Shown here one piece after another: positions 9,060 to 15,590 of a stretch of 18,749 bases of DNA. The position numbers were made by a program, and so were the translations under genes. Below the pieces are notes generated by a model. That model saw only the letters and a list, made by a program, of their open reading frames with translations, did no database searches and was not told the origin of the DNA. The DNA is from JAFNAG01 sp050011535 (lineage in GTDB: Bacteria; Acidobacteriota; UBA6911). Position 1 is the stretch's first letter. Each line of letters begins with the position of its first letter. The stretch covers positions 1 to 18,749 of the forward strand of contig JBEKIX010000061.1 of assembly GCA_050011535.1 (NCBI GenBank). Direction: 5' to 3'.

Positions 9060-9079
9060 TTCGGATTGCATGATCCGAA
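9060..9079. terminator. Hairpin after larB / before dnaG
   Basis: TTCGGAT (9060-9066) and ATCCGAA (9073-9079) form a perfect 7-bp stem with a 6-base loop, 55 bases after the larB stop. No T-tract follows, so termination is uncertain; an operator for the dnaG promoter is possible. Confidence 0.35.
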
Positions 9080-9148
9080 AGCACTTGTTCCTTGTTGCGG
9101 CTAAACAGTTCTGAGTCCTGTGGGGTGGCTGCGCACAGACTCCTGGGA

Positions 9149-9177
9149 CTGGCATTTCCGACGCACTCTGTTATCAT
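9149..9177 (+). promoter_or_regulatory. Candidate sigma-70 promoter for dnaG-rpoD
   Basis: CTGGCA (9149-9154) and TATCAT (9172-9177) are 17 bases apart, 31 bases before the dnaG ATG. The -10 is a 5/6 match and the -35 4/6. Placement and spacing fit a housekeeping promoter. Confidence 0.5.
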
Positions 9178-9208
9178 TTCATGACCATAAACCTCAAGCG
9201 GTGTTGGT

Positions 9209-10987
9209 ATGCCTCTGTACTCCGACGGCGTGCTTGACGAGGTGCGCAACTCCGTCAGCATAGTGTCGTTGATTTCCGAATATGTAGCGTTGAAAAAGCG
9301 CGGGCGCAACCACGTGGCGCGCTGTCCGTTTCACACCGAAAAGACACCGTCATTCACCGTCAGCGAGGAAAAGCAGGTATTCCACTGCTACGGCTGCGGC
9401 GCCGGCGGGGATGTCTTCAAATTTGTGATGCAACTCGAACAGATCCCGTTTCCCGAGGCTGTGCGTTTTATCGCCGAGCGATACGGCATCGCCTTGCCCA
9501 AGCCGGAGGTGCGAGAACAGCAGGATCCAGGGACGGATAGCGAGACGCTGCGCAAGGCCATGGAAGAAGCCGCCTTTTTCTTTCACACAGCTCTTCTCGA
9601 TCCTTCGGAAGGGCAGGCGCCGCTTGAGTATTTGCGTGGCCGAGGTGTGAGCCGGGAAACGATGGACCGCTTCAGACTTGGCTACTCGCCCGCCGGCGGC
9701 CGGGTTTTGCTGGCGCATCTGCAGAAGAAGGGGTTTTCGGTGCCCGCTCTGGAAGGATGCGGCCTGATCAAACGATCCGAGGACGGCAGCCATCACTACG
9801 ATGCTTTCCGGGGCCGGATCATGTTCCCGATCACCGACGCCCGGGGCCGGGTCGTCGCCTTTGGCGGCCGGGCCATGGGAGATCAGCAGCCGAAGTATTT
9901 GAATTCCCCAGAGACGAGGCTCTATAATAAAAGCCGGAATCTCTTCGGGCTAAGCTACGCGCGGGGTGGAATCCAAAAACTCGATTATGCCATCCTGGTC
10001 GAAGGGTACATGGATTTCATGATCCCTTTTCAGCATGGTATAGAGAATATTGTAGCTTCGCTGGGTACCAGCCTGACTCCTGACCAGGTAAAACTGCTGG
10101 GGAGATACACGCGTGAAGTGATAGTAAGTTACGACCCTGACTCCGCAGGGCTCGCGGCCACACAGAGATCCCTTGACCTGTTCCTCGAGGAGGATTTTCG
10201 GGTTCGGGTATTCCGGCTGCCGGAGGGGCAGGATCCGGATGCTTTCGTAAGAAACTCGGGTGCAGAGGAGTATCTAAACCGGTTGCGACAGTCCGCTCCG
10301 TATCTAGACTTTGTTCTGGACACTGCGTTGAAAAGTCAGTCGCATCCCGGCGATCCCAAGAGTAAAATCCAGGTCCTGAACGCGGTTCTGCCCTACTTGG
10401 CCAAGGTCCCCAATGCCGTTGAGCGCTCGGAATATGTATTCCGCTTCGCGCGCAAGCTGCAAATCGAGGATCAACAGCTACTTGCGGAGGTAAAGAGGGC
10501 GGCTCAGCAGAAGAAAACGCGGCTTCGGGATGGGCCATTGGCGTCTGTGGAGATGATGAAGTTCGCGGAAAAGCGGCTCCTTCAGTTGTTGCTCAACCAC
10601 TCAGCGCTCCAGCAGCAGTTTTTACCGCTGTGCTCGGCCGCGGATTTCTCCGGCCTGGTCACGGAGAAGATCTTTGTTGCGCTCCTGGATGAGACGAAAC
10701 GAGGTTCCATCGCCACGTTTGGCAGCCTGAACCATAGATTTGCCGGCGAAACGGAACAGATGTTGCTTGCCCAGTTGCAGATGGAGGAGATGCCTGAGAA
10801 TCTTTCCCGCGAGACAGCTGAAAGTTTTCTCAGTGCGCTGCGTACTATTAGATTGGCGTCGAAAAAGCACGAGATTCTCTCGAAAATTGCCGATGCGGCC
10901 GACCGCAAAGATAATGAGATGCTGAACCGGCTGATTGAGGAGCGGGTTCAAATCGATCGAGAACTGGTCACCCTGTCCATGAAATAG
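9209..10987 (+). CDS. dnaG: DNA primase
   Basis: A 592-residue DnaG, which makes RNA primers for replication and is recruited by the DnaB helicase. The CHC2 zinc-binding domain is at the N-terminus with ligands C39, H42, C60 and C63 (CPFHTEKTPSF...FHCYGCG). The catalytic core includes the family motif around YLRGRGVSRETMDRFRLGYSP and a TOPRIM domain with the glutamate at 265 (LVEGYMDF) and SYDPDSAG near 307-314 holding the metal-binding aspartates. The C-terminal region (about 440-592) is helical and weakly conserved, as expected for the helicase-binding domain. The ATG at 9209 has only a weak G-rich site upstream but fits the domain start. rpoD begins 19 bp after the stop, the classic primase-sigma pairing of the macromolecular synthesis operon; rpsU is not present. 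Confidence 0.96.
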   Translation: MPLYSDGVLDEVRNSVSIVSLISEYVALKKRGRNHVARCPFHTEKTPSFTVSEEKQVFHCYGCGAGGDVFKFVMQLEQIPFPEAVRFIAERYGIALPKPEVREQQDPGTDSETLRKAMEEAAFFFHTALLDPSEGQAPLEYLRGRGVSRETMDRFRLGYSPAGGRVLLAHLQKKGFSVPALEGCGLIKRSEDGSHHYDAFRGRIMFPITDARGRVVAFGGRAMGDQQPKYLNSPETRLYNKSRNLFGLSYARGGIQKLDYAILVEGYMDFMIPFQHGIENIVASLGTSLTPDQVKLLGRYTREVIVSYDPDSAGLAATQRSLDLFLEEDFRVRVFRLPEGQDPDAFVRNSGAEEYLNRLRQSAPYLDFVLDTALKSQSHPGDPKSKIQVLNAVLPYLAKVPNAVERSEYVFRFARKLQIEDQQLLAEVKRAAQQKKTRLRDGPLASVEMMKFAEKRLLQLLLNHSALQQQFLPLCSAADFSGLVTEKIFVALLDETKRGSIATFGSLNHRFAGETEQMLLAQLQMEEMPENLSRETAESFLSALRTIRLASKKHEILSKIADAADRKDNEMLNRLIEERVQIDRELVTLSMK

Positions 10988-11006
10988 CCGAAAGGAGACA
11001 GCAGGC

Positions 11007-12701
11007 TTGTCTATTGAAGAAAAATACGATGAGGTAAAAGAGCTGATTCTGATGGGCAAGGAACGCGGCTACCTGCTCTATGACGAGGTTAACGACCTGC
11101 TGCCGGAAGGGATCTGCTCCTCAGATGAGCTTGACAGCATTTTCTCTCTCTTTGGTTCTGCCGGAATCGAGGTAATCGATTCCGAACAGAAACTTCAAGA
11201 CGGGGGGAAGAAGGACGACAAGCAGGAGGAGGACGCAGGGGAGGACAGCGAGTTTGATTTCGGCGCGATCACGTTGGACAAGACCAACGATCCCGTGCGC
11301 ATGTATCTTCGCGAGATGGGGACGGTCCCACTCTTGAGCCGGGAAGGCGAAGTCGAGATTGCCAAGCGCATCGAACACGGGCAGAAAGTTGTGGTGAAGG
11401 CTCTGTCTCGTTCGCGGCTGATTGTTCGCGAAATCCTCAATATCGGCGATCAGCTCAAGAAAGACCAGATCTCGATTCGCGAGGTGGTTTTGTTCGCGGA
11501 GGACGAACTTACAGAGGATCGGCTGGACGAAAAGATGCAGTCCGTGCTGGGTGTTATCGAAGAGATCCGAAAGCATGAACGGGCCGCCAACAAGTTTCGC
11601 GTCAAGTTGGCCGGGTGCCGCAAAGGATCCAAGATCTATAAGAGGCACCTGTCGATGATGGCCAGGCACCGCATCGACGTCGCCCGAAAGGTGGGAACGC
11701 TCGAGCTTAGTCCCAGCCAGCATGATCGGCTTGTTGCAGTGATCAAGGCCACCGTCGACGAGATCGTCGCTCTGGAGCAGGAGATTCAAAAGTACCAGCG
11801 CAGCTTGGAAGCGCCGCGCCGTGTGGAAGAATCCAGGGCGATCAAGAAGCTGATCAAGCAGCATGAGGCGAAGGTCCAGGCGATTGAAGAGGAGGCCTTT
11901 GCCACGATCCCCGAGCTGAAGCGCTCGCTGGCTACCATCAAGTCGGGCGAACTCGAGGCCGACATCGCCAAGAAGGAGTTGGTGGAGGCGAACCTCAGAT
12001 TGGTTGTCTCGATTGCCAAGAAGTACACAAACCGCGGCCTGCAGTTCCTGGACCTGATTCAGGAAGGCAACATCGGACTGATGAAAGCGGTGGACAAATT
12101 CGAATATCGCCGCGGCTATAAATTCTCGACCTACGCGACGTGGTGGATCCGCCAGGCGATCACGCGCGCCATCGCGGATCAGGCGCGCACCATCCGCATC
12201 CCCGTGCACATGATCGAGACGATTAACAAGCTGATCCGGACCTCCCGCAGCCTGGTGCAGGAATACGGGCGGGAACCAACCAGCGAGGAAATCGCCAAGA
12301 AAATGGACTTCCCGGTGAGCAAAGTGCGAAAGATCCTCAAGATTGCGCAGGAGCCGATCAGCCTCGAAACGCCAATCGGGGAAGAAGAGGACAGCCACCT
12401 GGGTGATTTCATCGAAGATCGAGGTGTGGTTTCGCCGGCGGAGGCGGTGATCAACATCAATCTCAAGGAGCAGACCGAATCGGTCTTGAAGACGCTGACG
12501 CCCCGCGAGGAGCAGGTGATCAAGATGCGATTCGGATTGGGCGACGGCAGCGAGCACACGCTCGAGGAGGTCGGGCAGCGTTTTTCAGTCACGCGCGAAC
12601 GTATCCGCCAGATCGAGGCAAAGGCGCTGCGCAAGCTCCGGCACCCGTCCCGCAGCCGCATGCTGAAGGCGTTTCTCGAAGGGACTGCGATGAGTGATTG
12701 A
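11007..12701 (+). CDS. rpoD: Primary RNA polymerase sigma factor (sigma-70 / RpoD)
   Basis: A 564-residue housekeeping sigma factor. Region 1.1 occupies the first 55 or so residues (KELILMGKERGYLLYDEVND), followed by an acidic Asp/Glu-rich linker. Region 1.2 is near 93-125 (DPVRMYLREMGTVPLLSREGE). A long non-conserved charged region precedes region 2 (about 324-395) with EANLRLVVSIAKKYTNRGLQ, QEGNIGLMKAVDKFEYRRGY and FSTYATWWIRQAITRAI, the -10 recognition and melting helix. Region 3 follows, then region 4 (about 494-550) with the helix-turn-helix TLEEVGQRFSVTRERIRQIE for the -35 element. It starts at TTG 11007 with AAGGAG 9 bases upstream. Co-transcribed with dnaG and closed by a strong hairpin terminator at 12735. 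Confidence 0.97.
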   Translation: MSIEEKYDEVKELILMGKERGYLLYDEVNDLLPEGICSSDELDSIFSLFGSAGIEVIDSEQKLQDGGKKDDKQEEDAGEDSEFDFGAITLDKTNDPVRMYLREMGTVPLLSREGEVEIAKRIEHGQKVVVKALSRSRLIVREILNIGDQLKKDQISIREVVLFAEDELTEDRLDEKMQSVLGVIEEIRKHERAANKFRVKLAGCRKGSKIYKRHLSMMARHRIDVARKVGTLELSPSQHDRLVAVIKATVDEIVALEQEIQKYQRSLEAPRRVEESRAIKKLIKQHEAKVQAIEEEAFATIPELKRSLATIKSGELEADIAKKELVEANLRLVVSIAKKYTNRGLQFLDLIQEGNIGLMKAVDKFEYRRGYKFSTYATWWIRQAITRAIADQARTIRIPVHMIETINKLIRTSRSLVQEYGREPTSEEIAKKMDFPVSKVRKILKIAQEPISLETPIGEEEDSHLGDFIEDRGVVSPAEAVININLKEQTESVLKTLTPREEQVIKMRFGLGDGSEHTLEEVGQRFSVTRERIRQIEAKALRKLRHPSRSRMLKAFLEGTAMSD

Positions 12702-12734
12702 CCCCGCCTGGCCGCGCAATCTTGAATGAGATGG

Positions 12735-12757
12735 AGACCCGCCGCTAAGGCGGGTCT
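12735..12757 (+). terminator. Intrinsic terminator after rpoD
   Basis: AGACCCGCC (12735-12743) and GGCGGGTCT (12749-12757) form a perfect 9-bp stem with loop GCTAA, followed by TGCCATTTTA. The T-tract is short and interrupted, but stem strength and position 34 bases after the stop support termination. Confidence 0.85.
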
Positions 12758-12768
12758 TGCCATTTTAC

Positions 12769-12821
12769 GATTCGAGATTCGAAATTCGAAATTGTCAATC
12801 TCGAATTTCGAATCTCGAATC
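12769..12821. repeat. Perfect 21-bp AT-rich inverted repeat upstream of the sigma operon
   Basis: Positions 12769-12789 and 12801-12821 are exact reverse complements over 21 bases, around an 11-base centre. Each arm is built from tandem TTCGA-containing units (GATTCGAGATTCGAAATTCG). It lies between the rpoD terminator and the ECF-type sigma gene, 18 bases before the ATG. Composition differs sharply from the GC-rich surroundings. It may be a dispersed intergenic repeat, a second terminator or an operator. Confidence 0.9.
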
Positions 12822-12839
12822 CGACTCAGGTTTGAATAA

Positions 12840-13436
12840 ATGGCTGCCACGGTTGTACAAGGAGGTGACAGGGAGCGGACAGACTTGGACGATGCGCAGC
12901 TGATGGTTTCGGTTCAACAGGGAGACCCGATCGCCCTGCGGCAGCTGGTGGAGCGCTATAAGCGAAAGGCCTACTATACCGCGCTCAAGCTGGTAGGGGA
13001 CAGTGATGAGGCGTATGACCTTTCTCAGGAGGCCTTCATTCGCGTCTACAACGCCCGGCGACGCTATGACGGCAACCGGCCGTTCTATTCATGGTTTTAT
13101 GCAATTCTGAGCAACCTCGCCAAAAACCATCTCAAGAAAAGATCGGTCCGCGCGAACTATGCCGCTTCCGTGAGGAGTGCGCAGGATGCGGAACTCGACA
13201 CACACGACTCGCCGGAAGTTCTCGTCGAGGCAGACGAGACCAGGAAGGCGGTCTGGAGTGCGATCGAAAAGCTGTCGTATGAGCACCGGGAAATCATTAC
13301 GCTGCGGCATTTCGAGGATATGTCTTATGAAGAGATTGCCGGGCTTCTCGGCATCCCGGTCGGGAGCGTGATGTCGCGCCTGTACTATGCCAGGAAGCGC
13401 CTCCGGGACTTGTTGGGAGAAGCGAATGAAAGATGA
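12840..13436 (+). CDS. ECF-type RNA polymerase sigma factor
   Basis: A 198-residue alternative sigma factor with only regions 2 and 4. Region 2 (about 20-95) shows QGDPIALRQLVERYKRKAY, DEAYDLSQEAFIRVYNARR and the -10 helix PFYSWFYAILSNLAKNHL. Region 4 (about 138-192) shows LSYEHREIITLRHFEDMSY, then EEIAGLLGIPVGSVMSRLYY, the -35 helix-turn-helix. ATG 12840 is the only ATG before the domain. A perfect AAGGAGGTGA at 12859-12868 lies inside the reading frame with a TTG codon 16 bases further on (12885), so the true start is not certain. The 3' end overlaps the next gene by 11 bp, so the two are probably translationally coupled; that neighbour is a candidate membrane anti-sigma factor. Target promoters and stimulus are unknown. 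Confidence 0.9.
   Translation: MAATVVQGGDRERTDLDDAQLMVSVQQGDPIALRQLVERYKRKAYYTALKLVGDSDEAYDLSQEAFIRVYNARRRYDGNRPFYSWFYAILSNLAKNHLKKRSVRANYAASVRSAQDAELDTHDSPEVLVEADETRKAVWSAIEKLSYEHREIITLRHFEDMSYEEIAGLLGIPVGSVMSRLYYARKRLRDLLGEANER
12859..12868 (+). promoter_or_regulatory. Near-perfect Shine-Dalgarno sequence inside the 5' end of the ECF-type sigma gene
   Basis: AAGGAGGTGA matches the 16S anti-SD almost fully, 19 bases downstream of ATG 12840. The nearest in-frame alternative start, TTG 12885, is 16 bases away, more than usual. It may cause ribosome pausing or mark a shorter product. Confidence 0.45.
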
Positions 13437-13875
13437 AGAAATCCGGACTCTGATGATGAGGGTGGTCGATGGCCTCGCATCGTCCGAGGAGCAGGAGGCA
13501 TTGGCCGATGCGACTCGGGGGCATGAGGAATGGGAGACGGAACTCAGGGCGTTTATGAAAATCAAGGAAGTGACGGACGGCATGCGCTTTAAAGATCTTC
13601 CGGACAGTTACTGGCCCGGCTACTGGGAAAGCGTATATCGCCGCCTGGAGCGCGGTCTCGGCTGGATTCTGACGTCCGTGGGAGCGATGATTCTGCTGAG
13701 CTTCGGAGCGTACATGGGATTGTCGGGTTTGTACTCCGATCCGAATGTCAGCCTCATCGTTAAGATCGGGGTTACCGCCGCGGGGCTGGGAGGGATTATC
13801 ATGCTCGTCTCCTTTCTGCGCGAACGGCTTTTTGCTCGCAAGCACGAACGATATGAGAAAGAGGTCCAGCGATGA
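13426..13875 (+). CDS. Small two-helix membrane protein, putative anti-sigma factor
   Basis: A 149-residue protein I do not recognise as a named family. The first 75 residues are soluble, acidic and helical, containing MMRVVDGLASSEEQEALADA, a pattern like the cytoplasmic N-terminus of many anti-sigma factors. Two hydrophobic segments follow (about 78-102 and 108-130), then a basic cytoplasmic tail RERLFARKHERYEKEVQR. There is no HxxxCxxC zinc motif. ATG 13426 is preferred over the upstream frame opening because it has GGGAGA before it and overlaps the sigma stop by 11 bp. The downstream YbjQ gene starts at an ATGA overlap. Coupling to a sigma gene is the main reason to suspect regulation of that sigma; function is inferred. 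Confidence 0.7.
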   Translation: MKDEEIRTLMMRVVDGLASSEEQEALADATRGHEEWETELRAFMKIKEVTDGMRFKDLPDSYWPGYWESVYRRLERGLGWILTSVGAMILLSFGAYMGLSGLYSDPNVSLIVKIGVTAAGLGGIIMLVSFLRERLFARKHERYEKEVQR

Positions 13876-14186
13876 TCATGACGACCACGGAGGAAATCAG
13901 CGGCAAGCGCATCATCAAGACCCTCGGACTGGTCTGTGGAAACACGATCCGGGCGCGGCATTTCGGGCGCGCCTTCATGGCCAGACTCCGCGGCATGGTC
14001 GGTGGAGAGATACCGGAGTATACAAAGGTCATCGCCGAAGCGCGCGAGCAGTCGCTGGACCGCATGGTTGCGGAGGCGGAAAAACTGGGCGCCAACGCGA
14101 TCGTGGCCGTCCGCTTCGGCACAACGGAAGTCATGGCCGCCGCCGCGGAAATCCTCGCTTACGGCACTGCGGTAATTATCGAATAG
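13872..14186 (+). CDS. YbjQ/UPF0145-family (DUF74) protein
   Basis: A 104-residue protein with the YbjQ family features: TLGLVCGNTIRARHFGRAF near the start, the central EYTKVIAEAREQSLDRMVAEA, and the strongly conserved GANAIVAVRFGTTEVMAAAAEILAYGTAV. Known members form pentamers and are annotated as putative heavy-metal-binding proteins; the biochemical role is not established. The start codon forms an ATGA overlap (13872-13875) with the stop of the two-helix membrane protein, the third gene of a tightly coupled cluster led by the ECF-type sigma factor. The length is normal for the family and there is no signal peptide or membrane segment, so it is cytosolic. A response to envelope or metal stress is a guess from context. 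Confidence 0.88.
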   Translation: MIMTTTEEISGKRIIKTLGLVCGNTIRARHFGRAFMARLRGMVGGEIPEYTKVIAEAREQSLDRMVAEAEKLGANAIVAVRFGTTEVMAAAAEILAYGTAVIIE

Positions 14187-14218
14187 CCTGTTCTGAATCA
14201 CGATAACTGTTTAGCTGC

Positions 14219-14238
14219 GGCGACAAGGATTTGTCGTC
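14219..14238 (+). terminator. Weak hairpin after the YbjQ gene
   Basis: GGCGACAA (14219-14226) and TTGTCGTC (14231-14238) pair over 8 positions (one G-U) with a 4-base loop, 32 bases after the stop. No T-tract follows, so it may be only a weak terminator or a leader structure. Confidence 0.4.
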
Positions 14239-14428
14239 CTCGTAATAATGACGAAATCCCAACCTCTTACGAACCGCGAAATATGTAAAATTGCTTTCGT
14301 GCGTTTTGTGTGTCCCGTGGTACTTGCTGTGAATAGATCCCGCCGGCAGTTGTAATAGACGGTAACGCACGCGATTTTACGAGGGTTGTTCGGTAGAGCG
14401 ACTCCGGCGTGGGTGGGGAGGCGATGCC

Positions 14429-15097
14429 ATGGTGTCCTGTGCAGGAAATGACGTAGACAGTTGTAAAGTGCCGGATTCTGGAAGCCGCGCTGCGCTTTCG
14501 GACGAGCGGCTGGTCGAGTGGAGCATGAAGGGAGACGAAGAAGCCTTCCGCATGTTGTATGAGCGCTATCGCCGGCGCGTGTTCGCCACGGTGCGCCGGA
14601 TCGTTCGGAATCGCGAGGAAGCGCAGGACGTGACACAGGAAGTGTTTGCAAAGTTGTATCGTTCGCTTTCACGATGGGATTCAGGCCGTGCCAAGTTCTC
14701 CACCTGGCTCTTCCGATTGGCCACCAATCATGCCATCGACACTTGGCGCAGCAGCCGGCACCGCGTCGAGCTCTCTCTGGAGGGCGAGGGAACGTATGGT
14801 GGACCGGGGCGGCCCTTTCAATATCACAACAAGATGATCTTTCACGCCGAGCGCGCCCTCGAGCGGAAGGAGCGGATTGCGGAGATACGGCGCTTCGTCA
14901 ACGGACTGCCGCCGCTGCAGCGGAGGGTTTTCTTGCTGCGGCATTTTCAGGGATTCAAGCTGAATGAGATTGCCCAGTCGGAAGGGCATAAGCTGGCGAC
15001 GGTCAAGACCTCCCTGTACCGCGCGACACAACATCTGAGGCGCAGGCTGCATGCCATGAACGGCTTCAGCGAGACCGATCTGATGCCGGCGACCTGA
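14429..15097 (+). CDS. Second ECF-type RNA polymerase sigma factor
   Basis: A 222-residue alternative sigma factor. Region 2 spans about 25-100 (LVEWSMKGDEEAFRMLYERY, EEAQDVTQEVFAKLYRSL, FSTWLFRLATNHAIDTWR), and region 4 about 155-210 (LPPLQRRVFLLRHFQGFKLN, then EIAQSEGHKLATVKTSLYRA). A linker with a Gly/Arg/Phe-rich stretch lies between them. ATG 14429 is supported by GGGGAGG (14415-14421) 7 bases upstream; another ATG at 14424 is out of frame. It is only distantly similar to the first sigma in the window. No anti-sigma gene follows: the next feature is a tRNA 221 bp downstream. It is separated from the preceding operon by 242 bp and a weak hairpin and likely has its own promoter, which I could not identify confidently. 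Confidence 0.9.
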   Translation: MVSCAGNDVDSCKVPDSGSRAALSDERLVEWSMKGDEEAFRMLYERYRRRVFATVRRIVRNREEAQDVTQEVFAKLYRSLSRWDSGRAKFSTWLFRLATNHAIDTWRSSRHRVELSLEGEGTYGGPGRPFQYHNKMIFHAERALERKERIAEIRRFVNGLPPLQRRVFLLRHFQGFKLNEIAQSEGHKLATVKTSLYRATQHLRRRLHAMNGFSETDLMPAT

Positions 15098-15212
15098 GAG
15101 CACGTCACGGTTCTTGGACGGACTTCCATCTCCTTTGCTCCGGTATGAATCGCGGCAAAGTCTCGAAACTGTCTTTACCGGGATCGGGCGCGCATGATAA
15201 CCTGTCGGACGG

Positions 15213-15241
15213 TTGCCGCTTTCCGGAGAGCGCGCGATAAG
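15213..15241 (+). promoter_or_regulatory. Possible promoter for the tRNA gene
   Basis: TTGCCG (15213-15218) and GATAAG (15236-15241) are 17 bases apart, both 4/6 matches, about 78 bases before the tRNA. Low certainty. Confidence 0.28.
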
Positions 15242-15318
15242 TCCCTGGGGTATCCGCGAGGCAGTGTCCGTATAGCGCGCCGACCTCTCGAAGAGGCAAG
15301 CTGTATCCAGCCGCATCA

Positions 15319-15395
15319 GGGCCCATAGCTCAGTTGGTCAGAGCAGCTGACTCATAATCAGCGGGTCGCAGGTTCAAGTCCTGCTGGGCCCACCA
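15319..15395 (+). tRNA. tRNA with CAU anticodon, probably tRNA-Ile2 (lysidine-modified)
   Basis: A 77-base cloverleaf with encoded CCA. The acceptor GGGCCCA (15319-15325) pairs with TGGGCCC (15385-15391), followed by A and CCA. The D-arm contains AGCTCAGTTGGTCAGAGC, the anticodon stem GCTGA/TCAGC closes loop CTCATAA with CAT at 15353-15355, and the T-arm has GGTTCAAGTC. A CAU anticodon is shared by elongator Met, initiator Met and Ile2. The T-A pairing of D-stem and G-C closing base pair exclude a typical initiator mismatch at position 1. C4-G69 and C5-G68 in the acceptor are identity features of E. coli tRNA-Ile2 recognised by TilS, so Ile2 is favoured over elongator Met. Its 3' end borders an AT-rich segment that may be an integration site. 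Confidence 0.9.
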
Positions 15396-15590
15396 CTCAA
15401 ATCAATAGGTTACAGCCATCCAAGATTATTCATAAATATCATAATTCCATTTTGGATCCAAAATGGATCCAACTATGGGAATTTGGCAGAAGAGATAAAA
15501 CACTTGTTGGTAGGTAGGCAAAGCGCGAGTCATGCCCCGTCTTGGTGGGGGGCCCCGCCGGGATCCGCAATTCTGGCGACTTCGCGAAAA
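15396..15590. other. AT-rich tRNA 3' flank, possible attachment-site remnant, no gene
   Basis: Directly after the tRNA CCA the sequence is AT-rich up to about 15485 (ATCAATAGGTTACAG, then ATTATTCATAAATATCATAA), unlike the rest of the window. Such flanks are common at attL of elements that integrate into tRNA 3' ends. From 15530 to 15560 it turns GC-rich with a CCCC...GGGG hairpin and GGGGCCCC, possibly ending the helicase transcript. No integrase and no second copy of the tRNA 3' end were found in this window. Confidence 0.45.
15447..15466. repeat. Perfect 20-bp palindrome beside the tRNA
   Basis: CCATTTTGGATCCAAAATGG equals its own reverse complement, with no spacer, and a further GGATCC follows at once (15465-15470). 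It lies 52 bases after the tRNA. It could be a recombinase or regulator binding site in a tRNA-proximal attachment region. Confidence 0.85.

Noticed and set aside
9131..9146. 12-base match CACAGACTCCTG between the dnaG upstream region and the - strand near 17284
   Set aside because: Short, in unrelated contexts and without symmetry; treated as chance.
11121..12557. 478-codon - strand frame opposite rpoD
   Set aside because: Long but fully antisense to rpoD, His/Leu/Asp-rich shadow composition and no motif.
12179..12850. - strand frame reading through the 21-bp inverted repeat
   Set aside because: Antisense to rpoD; its N-terminal residues come only from the repeat.
14681..15316. - strand frame opposite the second sigma gene
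   Set aside because: Shadow of the sigma coding sequence; no family match.
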